DNA of 37,833 bases from Scytalidium lignicola (taxonomy: Eukaryota > Ascomycota > Leotiomycetes). The stretch lies in assembly GCA_002812745.2 (NCBI GenBank), contig NCSJ02000388.1, forward strand, positions 1-37,833. The letters are read 5' to 3'. The translations under genes were made by a program, and so were the position numbers. How positions within the stretch are numbered: position 1 is the stretch's first letter; the number at the start of each line of letters is the position of its first letter. This document shows positions 22,559 to 32,615 of this stretch, piece after piece. A model generated the notes under the pieces. That model saw only the letters and a list, made by a program, of their open reading frames with translations. It did no database searches and was not told where the DNA came from.

Positions 22559-23123
22559 GTAAGCTGCTGTGTAATTAGGTGCTGAGGGTACCGGACCTGC
22601 AGTCTCTCGCTCTCACCTTTCTTTTCTGGCTCACTGCTCACTCTTGTCTTGTGTGCTCTGTGCAATCATTTCCTGGCTGCTAACTTATTCGGTTGTCCAA
22701 TAAATTCCCCGGTAGAAAGAGTACGGCACTAGTGGCCCATCCCGCTCCCCGTACTAAGTGACTCCTTTTGCCCCGATTTGGTTTAGAGTTGGGGTAATGG
22801 CTGCGCTAGTCACCTATTGGCTGAAACTCCTAAGGGGAACAAGGGTTTTTCCATCCAGTCGTAAGTGTCCCACCATGAAGAGTTGCTGCCATCACCCACA
22901 CTTACAGTACTACTTACTGTTGTTTCTCTCCTGCATTGCAGTGCCACGACGAGGATAATCTATTTTGGTGTGGTCTCCAGGGTTTGACAGTATGACCGGA
23001 CTATGTCGCAAAGAGCCTAGGTTGAATCAGCTGGATCCCGAGAACCCTGTATATTCTAATGCTTCGAGCCGTAATCGGGCTTTACTGGACTTGGACGACG
23101 TCCTGAGCTCCATTGATCAATAA
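22559..23123 (+). other. Candidate spliced transcript: 383 bp intron leading to a 43-residue ORF
   Basis: A consensus donor (GACGACAG then GTAAGC) lies at 22559, and a strong pyrimidine-rich acceptor (CTCTCCTGCATTGCAG) ends at 22941. Fifty bases further an ATG at 22992 opens a 43-codon frame beginning MTGLCRKEPRLNQLDPENPV and ending in LDLDDVLSSIDQ before TAA. The composition is protein-like but the frame is short. The upstream stretch at 22100-22450 resembles a fungal 5' leader: CA-rich, with many short ATG frames. This could be a real small gene, a noncoding transcript or chance. Confidence 0.2.
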
Positions 23124-23234
23124 TCAGACAAGTCGTTCATTCTACCTTTCGAAACCTTGCGGCATAAACGTCGTCGTGTCTTCTTTGTTTAGCCAGCTAA
23201 GGCAGCCTTCGCACTATCATCATTCACTCCTATG

Positions 23235-23345
23235 ATCTTGTCTTGGTCTGCCATTCTTGGTCTTGTCCTGGTCTTGGTCTAATTATGTTGCTTTTGTTTG
23301 TCAGTGCCCTGTCTTGGCCTTTCTTGACCTTTCTTGACCTGGGCT
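23235..23345. repeat. Low-complexity CTTGGTCTTG / CTTTCTTGAC repeat tract
   Basis: The words CTTGGTCT, GTCTTG and CTTTCTTGACCT recur irregularly through about 110 bp, with one exact adjacent repeat of TTTCTTGACC. It is likely a decayed minisatellite. Confidence 0.6.
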
Positions 23346-24250
23346 TGTTCAATAGATAATTCTGGCTGGGCCAAGCGCCTTCCAGAGCAATAACTACCTC
23401 AAAGCATGAATTTCTTCACCAGCCTCAGCCAATGATCGCTGTGGCTCCACTATGTCGTGGCTTGAGGCAATAAGTAGCTCTAACCCTAAATTTCGGAGGT
23501 CGAAGACCACTTTGATGCTGACGGGAGGTAGAAATGGTCTGGCCTCCAGCGCCCGTTGTAAATGATTAATCACCCTCAAATGACCGCTCTAAAGAGGCTT
23601 TTTTTTTGTCACTAGCGATCCCTCACATGATGGTAATCGTTAGAGTAACCACCCTCCAAGCCCACCCCTTTTTCAAAATCTGAAGAAGTAAAATTGTGCA
23701 AAGCTAGTGCCATTGCTGTATATCCTTCGATTCACTTCTCTTAGCCGGTTTGCCGCCCTTAACAAGATTAATTCCGGCCAAAGCTGTCAAAAAGTCCGAT
23801 TCTCTGCACCGAGACTGACCTGCTAAATGTGACACTATGCGGTGAGCTCTCAAGGTGCGTCGGGTACTGCAAAGTGAGTGACCATCTCAACTGCCAATGC
23901 CCTGCATAAGTCCTTTGCTATGCCAGCTTTCCTATTTCGTAACAGCCGGCGTCATCTGAAAAATAATTGCATCTGTCAATTCATGGGCAGCAGGAAACCT
24001 TACCCGCCAATCATCCCCAACCGCTGTCGGTATCCGTCATCTGGGGTTCTGGGGGAATGACATGCCAAAACGGTGGCTGTCAAGTCGGCCCGTCCTCCAG
24101 ACTTTTGTCGCTTTCCAATCTGCAGCACAACGCTCTCACAGACGTCTTTTACTCCAGATTTCCCCGTAATCTTGTTTTTCCGGCCTGAGGGGTGAGTCTC
24201 ATGAGCGCGGATATCTTTCTCGCACATGGACTACCTCGGCTTGTCTCATC

Positions 24251-24284
24251 CGCTCCGGAGAGGTGACCGCTCCGGAGAGGTGAC
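24251..24284. repeat. 17 bp perfect tandem duplication containing CTCCGGAG
   Basis: CGCTCCGGAGAGGTGAC occurs twice directly head to tail. Each copy carries the 8 bp palindrome CTCCGGAG. Confidence 0.9.
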
Positions 24285-25626
24285 TGTTCCGAGCAGGAAA
24301 GGGAGCTTGATGGCCACGCTTGCGCACAACGCATGGGAGGAGAGAATAGGTTTCTGAGCTTCCATCTTCGGAGCTATACACGGACCGGACTGGAGAAATC
24401 ATTGGCTGATCCATCTGGATTAAAATCATTCCCGGGCCAGGGGTGGGTGTGTGTGCAGACGTTCATCCTGTCTCTTTCTCCTCTTTCGAAGCCAAAATGC
24501 GTGTGGAGCAGAGGATCCACATCGAAACTCAAAATCTTTCGAGAAGTGGTGCAATTTTATCGGGACTTTAAGGATCAGCTCTGCGGGAACCGTTAGAGTT
24601 AAAAAGTCCATGGGCTGATTGATGGAGGAGAAAAACAATTCCTCCAAGTGCCAGAACACCTGAGGCAGTAAGGATATCTCGATTTTTCCTTTCCTTTCAA
24701 CTTCTAATTTTTTGTTCGCTGTCCACTATCGGGATGGATTGATGGCATGAGTATCTCTATTTGTTCTGGTTTTATTTCGGTTTTATTTTTGGAGTTTCTA
24801 GAGGGGATACTATTATGCTATTATGCTGTTATGCATTCGAGCTAGTCGAGGATTGGCTTTTCATACAGTACTGTGATTTTGCGGATGCAGCACCTCAACC
24901 TCTTCATCACACTCCCTTTTCACCCTGACACATTACCCCTGTTTCCAAGAGCACAACTGCAAAAATGGCCAAGTATTCTAACATTTTTTTTAAATTAAAC
25001 TTCAGTTTGTGTATTCTCTGATGTAGAGACACTTTTAATTTGTTTGTTGTTTTACTTCTCGAGATTTATCTTTCTAAAGTGTCGATGGAATGAGAGAGAT
25101 AAGTAACTGATGTAGTGTGCACATCATTTCCGATAAACATAATAATCTTGCTGGAGATCACTTGTTATCTGGTTTAGCAAGACTTGGCATGACAAAAAGT
25201 TTCTCGAAATATTGCTTACAGCGCTTTCTTTTTCTCTCTCCCATTGTCATTGCTACTGCGGCTAGAGCTAGCACTAGTATATGCTCATCTGTTATCCTTC
25301 TCATCATGGAGACATAAGGAATCGGGACACTTATATATATGACTGCTTGTGCAATAAATCGTACTTTGGATGATTGGTCATCGATTTAGAACATCTATGG
25401 AAAGTAGTTTGAATTTCTTGGTGGCAAGTTGACTTTCTCGGAAGTCCGTTCAAAGCGCCTGCATACGCGATGTTCAGTCCTCCCTAGATCATATCTCATA
25501 TCACTTCCAAGGGCAGTCATTGAAAATAATGATAATTTCATTGATGTTACCTACCTTTTTATTACTAAATCTTAGATGGTTGTCTGTTGGAACTAGATTC
25601 TAAACTAGACCGAAAGCACCAGCAGA

Positions 25627-26145
25627 TTATTGACGGATATCAGTAATCGAGAAAAACACACATGTAGCGCAAAATCTTAACGACATCTCCTTTCTAGGGC
25701 CACGCCTATGAGCAGAAATCAACAACTCACAACCAACAGCCACATATGACTGGGAACTTCTTAAAAAAGCACTCGTTCCTTGTACTCGAAATACAATACA
25801 AGCTGTCATATTGGAAATCCGCGGGAACGTTGCCGAAACATCCAAATACATAGCTTTCCCCGGCATTTAAGTTCTCCTCACCTTCACTGATCGACGGTGC
25901 GCGGCGTTCAGCTTACGGGCTTTGACTATATTCAGTATATTCTGAACGTTTGGGCGCTCCTCTTGATCTTTATCTCTGGCTCCGCCTATTGAGAACCGTT
26001 CTCCTATTGGTACCTTTCTTATTAGCTTGTTCCCGGCGAAACTAAGGGCCGATGCCACTGGTATCACACCACATATCTCTCTGCTTAAGGGTATTATACT
26101 CTGCACAGCTGCATAAAACTTCCTGGATGGCTTCTGGGGGGCTTG
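25627..26145 (-). pseudogene. Quasi-open frame with one internal stop, unknown family
   Basis: On the minus strand a single frame runs 173 codons with only one internal stop, a TAA at 25869-25867. It begins QAPQKPSRKFYAAVQSIIPL and continues to a basic segment (VKARKLNAAHRRSVKVRRT) before the internal stop, then reopens with MPGKAMYLDVSATFPRIS. I do not recognise a domain. There is a possible donor just before the stop (AAG then GTGAGG), so the stop might lie in an intron; otherwise this is a decayed gene or transposon relic. About eight stops would be expected by chance, but many windows were scanned, so the support is modest. Confidence 0.25.
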
Positions 26146-26274
26146 TTAGAGGCTTCTGCCTTATACTAGATCAGTCTCCCCTGAAAACTCTAAGGCACAG
26201 CAGCTTTGGACGTTAAGGATATTTTGGGAGTCACCCTGCGGTATTTCGTTGGACGCCTTGTTATATCTATCTAG

Positions 26275-26770
26275 TTGTCACATCAATCTTCATCCAAGGC
26301 AAATCATCCATATCAAACGCCTCCCGAACCATCCTTTCATCTAAATCTTCTCACCAGCCAGCCGACGAGTGGAACGCCCACTCTCAAACTCGGCAGAACT
26401 ATCCGACACAAGCACAGCTCAGAACACCACATCCATATACTAGTGCCAGTTGAATGGAGAAAAGCGTGCCGGTGCAGATGAAATCTCTTTACAACTCGGT
26501 GGCTTGCATCGTCACCAGCCAGTTACCCAGGTAGACTGGGGACCCGAAACCCTAAAGGGCGTGGCATCCGCGTTTGACACGGCCGGATCATCACGAACCC
26601 CAGATTATGATCTGCTCGAGATGCAGAGGCTGCTTCTTGATGGAGCCCAAATACAGGGCTGGTGCTACTTCGGCGCTACCAAGTCCCCATGTCTTACCGA
26701 TTCGCGGTCGTCCGCCGCCTCCTCGGGCCCACCAACCAACCCCAAAGAAAAAACAATCATAATTTATTAG
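26275..26770 (+). pseudogene. Coding-like stretch in shifting frames, unknown family
   Basis: A 5' part reads as a Pro, His and Ser-rich protein (from 26275), and a different frame from 26450 reads MNGEKRAGADEISLQL and then WGPETLKGVASAFDTAG to a stop at 26770. Both look protein-like but do not join without an intron or frameshift, and I recognise no domain. It may be a disrupted gene. Confidence 0.15.
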
Positions 26771-28856
26771 CATCGCCCGCCCGCGCCGTTGCATAAAGGC
26801 ACGGTGCGTGTATGAAGCTTCTATCTCTTTATCCGCGTTCCGGTTTTGCGGGGTTCATTTAAAATAGTCCATATTTATATGGTTGAGGAGCACGCGGGTG
26901 CCTTGTGCCTTGCCTTTGCACTATCTGCAGATGTGCACCGCACTGGTTGCCCGCTTTAATATCGCCATCGCCCATCATTAGATAATGGATGGCACACCAA
27001 GATTGATTAAATGCTACGGAAGGCGAAACTTTTATTCGTTCTTTCGAGAAGAGGACCGAGATTGCCCCCCTTGGAGATCCAAGATGTTGGGAAGAGGCTT
27101 GCTTGGTGGGTGATGTTGGGCTACTTAGATATATTGATCTGCAATGCATGTCATCAAGCTTTCTCTATGTCGTAGCGTTGATTATGGAGGTGAAAGTCAT
27201 GCGTGAAAAAAACATGACTATACACGCTAGGTCTAATATGTGGGTCTATTCTGTTCTAGATCCCTTTCTACCTTAACGATATGAGTTTAAGGATGATAAT
27301 TTGTCTTATTATAACTCTTCTCCTGAGTCGACAAGTTGGATTTATACAACTTAAGAAAATAGTTAAATACTTGCAAAAGGTGATTTTTAATGAATTAGGT
27401 AAGTTAAGTTATGAAATTTTTATGAGAGGGAATTTTTATATTACCAGTTCGGACCCCGTGGCAGATATATATTACTTCGTTCTATCTAGTAATATTACAA
27501 CCATTTACTATTTACTCATAATACAAATTAGTCAGTTTCATTTCAAATCCATTTATGGAAAATAAGAAGACAGGTGGAAGATAAATAAAAGAAATTGTTA
27601 CATTTCCTTCCTACTATAGCAACTTTCGGTAACCCAGACACGCACCAGAAAGCATACATCTCTTGGGTATTTATCAGTTATGACAAAGTTAATCCAATTT
27701 CATAGACCTACTTTCAACCAACCCACAAGAACAACTTCCTCCAATAAAATGTAACGCCGAGAGCAAAACACCAGCCCCTAATAATGCCCACTGTACAACC
27801 ACACTCACTCACACCAACAACAACAGCAGCAACCACCACCACCATCATCCTTCTCTTATCAAACATAAACATATAAAAAAATTCCAGTCATCACAAGACC
27901 GTAAACTAAACCACATGAAACAAATCCACACCACACCACCGACCCTTTCCGTAACAATACGTAGTAAAGTAAAGTAATACCCCCATCCCCTAGAAGAAGG
28001 GCGCGCCACAAGCTGGCACAGGCCCAGTTCAGACATTAAGCGTGAGCCGTGAGCGTGATTAGTATAGACGGGAACGAGAACGGAGAACTCTGCAGGCACT
28101 AATCCGTGCAAGAGCATTTGGAAAAATATGGTGGGCTTACAATTGTTTTTTCATCTTGGAAGTTTTTGGTTTGAAAGCGGGGGAAGGAGAAAATGGAAAT
28201 GGAGTTTAGGTTAGATATGAGTTAATATGAGGAAGAAATGAAATGGGATCTGTGAGAGTTTAGTTGAAGATTTGGTTTGTGGTAAGGCGGGTAGGTATCT
28301 TGGAACAAGTGGAGTGGAGTGGAAGAGGAAGGGGAGTATGTAAATAGGGGGCCTATTACTAGTNAAAAAAAAAGGGGGTGGTGGTTGTGTTTGTCCGGTG
28401 TCTAGAGTAAATATGAAAATAACAACGAAGAAAAAACAGGAAGATAGAACGAAGAAAGAAAGAAAGATCTACCTCAAGTATGAGAAATCAACAAACCCCA
28501 AGGGCCTGATTTCCATGGGGGAAAAAATGTACCCATAAGTAAGTAACACGTAAATACGTGGTTTTTCAGAGCCTAGACACCATTCAAACCATAACTAATT
28601 ATTCCATTTTTTTGTGTTGTCTCCCTACAAAAAAAAAGGAGGAAAGACGTAATCTATATCCCCCATCCAGTTTGCGGCACCCTTGGAAAACGGCTTGTCC
28701 CAAATGATATATATATCTGCAGCCGCGTAGTGTTACATAAGTGTACGAAGATGAAAAAAAAAATTGATCCAAACCTCCCATTGAAACACAAAAGAATAGA
28801 CACCAGGATGACAGATGCTAAACCTAAAAAAAAAAAAGAACACCGGGATTGAATTT
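26771..28856. other. Intergenic, partly AT-rich, 3' flank of the phosphoesterase
   Basis: There is no supported gene. AT-rich DNA at about 27180-27700 is followed by a CA-rich stretch with ACC and AAC triplets near 27810-27850. The right end, with A runs and an N at 28364, is the 3' flank of the minus-strand phosphoesterase. Confidence 0.5.
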
Positions 28857-31182
28857 TCATCCATACCGAGCAAGGTATAAGTAGTACAATATCACAACCC
28901 ACGCAACACGCCAGATACTCCTCGACGCCTCCTTCCACACAGTACAGAGGTAATTCTTCAGATCACTACGCGGTCTTCTAACTGGGCTCTTGTTGCCGTG
29001 CGCATATGCGATGGAGCCATTCCGACTCCTGCCACCACCAACAACGCTCTCGACATCTCGTTTCTTATCTGGAGTAGAGCTCTTTCCGTTGGTGACCCAG
29101 TTAGGATTATATCCTGCCGCATTAACTAGCGGAGGTGTGGCAAAGCGCACTTGGGAGGTTGGTAGACCGTATCCGTTTGCTGGACTAACACTTCGTGTCC
29201 TTGCGGCCGAAGACCGTGGTGCCAGACTAGCGGAGTTGGTTGAGGATGTTGATAATGTGGAGGAGTTAGACCAGCGGTTTTCTTCTGGGAAGGGCTCACC
29301 CTCGAGATCTTCGCGCCGTTTGAGATTTTTGTTGGAGGTCGGGAGGAGGGGATAGTCGGAGTCACTAGGATTTGTTGGAGGGCTCACAAAAGGGGTGAGC
29401 TTGAGGATAGGTTGAAGGAATGCGCGTGTCAGGAGGGCGAGAAGAGAGATGGCGACGAGGATGCCATAGTAAATAAGGATGCTAATCTGGTTTGGAAGAA
29501 GGCAGAGATGTGATTCAAGCGTTGGTGAAGCAGTGACGTCCGAATTTCCATGCCCGGTTCTCATAGAGTGAAGTGGATGTCCGTCATCTCCTACAGGATT
29601 CCACATACTGACCATGAGAAATCCCGGTCTTCTAATGCCCATAGCCCAGCTCATGCTCTTAACAGTGATCTCGCGAACACTGTTCTTGGCTGGAGAATGG
29701 ACTATCTCACAGTAATCGTGATCGTCGCCAGAGTATGCCTGGACCACATTTCCGATAGTAGACACCAATCGGACGGAATCAGTTTCACTGAGAACGTTTT
29801 GATACTGATACCCTCTCGTTATAGAGAGGGCGTTCCGATCATCACGTTCTAGAGGTGTAGTCTGGCCATCTGGTGGAGGAGTAGGTGGCCAGCGTTCTCG
29901 GAGAGGACCGCAGGGAATTCCTGGATCGCGGTAAAGAGGAACATGAGTGAGGAGGATGGTTGGCAAGTCCGCAGTTTCGGGACCTGGATCCAGAGTAGTC
30001 AGATGTTTGAAATCTACGTCCGTTAAAAGTTCCGCCGTGTGTGGATAATGGAAACCCCACTGTTCCCCTTTTCGATGGGCTAGTTCACGAGCTACGGCCT
30101 TCCTCTTCAAAGACTGAACTCGTGATAAGAAGTTCTCCACCGGCCCAGTAATCTTCTCTACCTCATCCCTTGGTCGATCCGAGGAGCCAGCACTTAGGGA
30201 TACGGAATCGATCGAAACAAAGGTATGGTTCCCAATCACATCCACCCTATTCCCTTCCCCGAAATACGTCTCGAACCTTTCCCGAATGGGAACCTTAATT
30301 TTGTCCCCGAATCCCAAATCATGGTTTCCAGGTAGCGTAGCAATAATTTTCCTGCCCCTCTGTCCCTCGTTAGGATCAACCCCGCCATCATTCCAGTGCT
30401 CGAAAAAGATCTTTCCAAATCGATTGTACTCCTTCAACCAAAACCCCTCTCCGTACTTCTTTTTCCATCCCTTAGCATATTCCTGTTCNTTTTTTTGGTC
30501 GTTGGCCGTCTGCCCATGCCGGATCATCAGTGTTGCCATGGTCTGTCTTCCATTCCCTACCACCGTCAAAAAGGTCCCCTAGAAAGAATATCGTGTCTGG
30601 GTATAATATCTTCTGAAGCTGTATATAAGATCGTTTCAGGTAATTATCGGTATGTGCAAACGTGAGAGGCTGAAGCGGCCACGGCCGATCCGGATACGTG
30701 TGCGGATCAATGATTTGTGGATCAGCGATTAATATAAGATGGTGCGGAGTGGCATCCTGGGGCTACAAAGTTTGAAGAAACGACTCCTTAGCATCTATTT
30801 CTTATGTTTTTTTTTGTTTTGTTCACGCAGCAAACAATCTTCCCAGTTACNTTTTTTTAAAATGAGGGGACAGAAGGGGAGAAAGAAAAAAAGAAAAACC
30901 AAACNTTACCCATCTCTCCCAGTTCTCCCACTCACACTCCTCCACAGCGCTCTGAAACACCCATCTCTCTCCCCAAAGCAAAGCTATCACCCAGACCACA
31001 ACCAGCGCATGCGGCAAACTCAACAAGTGTCTTGGATGCCAACTCCTCCCTTGCGCCGCATGGCGTATCGCCCTTGAGATCTTGGACGGATGTGTTGAGA
31101 CCGGGCTGTAGTAGATCTCGTTGTATAGTCGTTGTATAGGAGCAGGTAGAGCACTGCCCAGGCTGGTCAGGTAGCGGTTCAT
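28857..31182 (-). CDS. Cdc1/Ted1-type metallophosphoesterase (GPI-anchor remodelling family)
   Basis: This is an ER-membrane phosphoesterase of the family of yeast Cdc1 and Ted1 and mammalian PGAP5, which remove ethanolamine phosphate from GPI anchor mannose and so aid export of GPI proteins. Exons are 31182-30910 and 30762-28857, joined by a 147 bp intron; after dropping the extra N at 30489, 725 residues. The N at 30905 sits inside the donor, which reads GTAAGT without it. Residues about 50-72 form a membrane anchor (HALVVVWVIALLWGERWVF). The metal-binding blocks are ADPQ (104-107), GDLFDGGRE (153-161), GNHDLGFG (from 236), LTHVPLYR and SGDDHDYCE. A second hydrophobic segment (ILIYYGILVAISLLALLT) follows the catalytic part, then a long Ser-rich tail with NSSTLSTSSTNSASL, and a last hydrophobic segment near the C terminus. 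Which yeast paralogue it matches is not settled. Confidence 0.93.
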
Positions 31183-32138
31183 GTCGGAGGTGAAAAGGGG
31201 GGGATAATTGATCGAGGGAGCGGGATTGGGTATCTTAAGGAGGGGTAATCGGGAAAGGTTGCAAGGTAATTATTATGTGAGAATGCTGTTGAGTATTATC
31301 TGGTCGTATGCCATCCCGAGTTCGGTCGCAGTTTGTCGCTGGCCGGGCTTGTGAATTAAGGAAAGGATTGAGTGAGGCTGAGATAATAGAATGATGACAA
31401 CAATTAAGCCTTGGATGAGATGGCCCTCCTCCGTTGGCAAAGCACGCTGTTTTACATCCAGGATTTTCTCGAAGGAGGATTCAGGAGAAGACAGCTGCAG
31501 TAGAATGATTTTGCAGATGGAGATCCACGCGGCTGAGGCAGATTTGCAGATTTGCAGCGTGCAGTTGCTGGAAAGAGCCACTCCCCAGAAATTGCAGGAC
31601 GTGGTGTTGATGGGTTCTGGCCAGCGGTGGGGCAGCCAATCAGATGGCGCGCGAGGACACAGACTCGTGTGCTGTTAATTATAGTAAGAGTTGGACAAAG
31701 CTGGTCCGATTTAACAAATTAACGTTCCTCCATTGGGGATTTTCTGGTCGCTGCGGCCGGAAAGTTCATCGCGGGCTTGGCTTTACGGAGGGTACGCGTT
31801 AGGGTCCACTTCAAATTTACAGGGCCCCTCTCTCACCCTAATTTAGGGCGTGCTGACCCCCTTTTGTCCATCTGTACCACCCACGCCACCGTCTTTATAG
31901 CGGATCAACATGCAAAAGTTCGAGTTCGAGTTCTAGCAATTATGCAGCATGCTACAAGATAAACACTATCATTACTACAGTAAAACAAAAACCCCCCTAG
32001 CAAGACTAGGACTTTGGTTTTTATTCCTTTATAATCGCTACAAGGCTGAAAAAGATGATGTTTCACGGCCAAGTTTGCTTGGTGCTTTCGTACCCCCTAT
32101 TTCTATGCCCCTGATTGTATTGTAGTACTAGAATACCC

Positions 32139-32166
32139 GTACTGTACTGTACATCTGTACATCTGT
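32139..32166. repeat. GTACTGTACTGTAC repeat followed by two ATCTGT units
   Basis: Short tandem GTACT units and a duplicated GTACATCT block, similar in type to the GTAC repeats elsewhere between genes. Confidence 0.75.
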
Positions 32167-32267
32167 GCCTTCGGCAGGAATTTTTGGTTGGATACCTTAC
32201 CACCACTGATCTGATAGCCCCAATTAGACTACAGAAACTGATAATACGACTAATTCTTTTTCTCACA

Positions 32268-32286
32268 AATATATATATATATATAT
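32268..32286. repeat. (AT)n microsatellite
   Basis: About nine AT units in an intergenic stretch. Confidence 0.85.
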
Positions 32287-32615
32287 TCCGTTTGATCTTA
32301 ATTTCCAATTAAGCCATGACCAACTCATCCCCATACAGGAAAGAAGACACATCTAGCTGGGAGAGGAGTAATTACGTTAGATGCTAAGTAAGATAACTAC
32401 TCAAAAAAATATTATGTGATAGCTAGGAAATCCCCGTCGAGGAAACCTGAAAAAGGTGGAAAAAAACCCCTATGATTTCCCCAATGAGACTTGTCGATAA
32501 AGCAGCAGCGCAATGTAATCTTTGGCATAACTTTATGGGAAAAGAATGCAGAGGTAGTCTCAATTTAAAAATATATCCCAATATGCATACCNAAAAAAAA
32601 ATAGACTTTGACTCC

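Larger units (their letters stand above)
23124..25626. other. Intergenic stretch without a supported gene
   Basis: It contains a low-complexity CTTGGTCTTG-rich stretch at about 23235-23345, a coding-like minus-strand fragment at 23394-23588, a 17 bp perfect tandem duplication at 24251-24284, and an AT-rich part from about 24670 to 25150. Nothing is recognisable as a full gene. Confidence 0.5.
31183..32615. other. Intergenic: phosphoesterase promoter and GH3 3' flank
   Basis: There is no supported gene. It holds GTACTGTACTGTACATCTGTAC at 32139-32160 (a short GTAC repeat), an AT dinucleotide run at about 32268-32286 and an N beside an A run at 32592. Confidence 0.5.
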
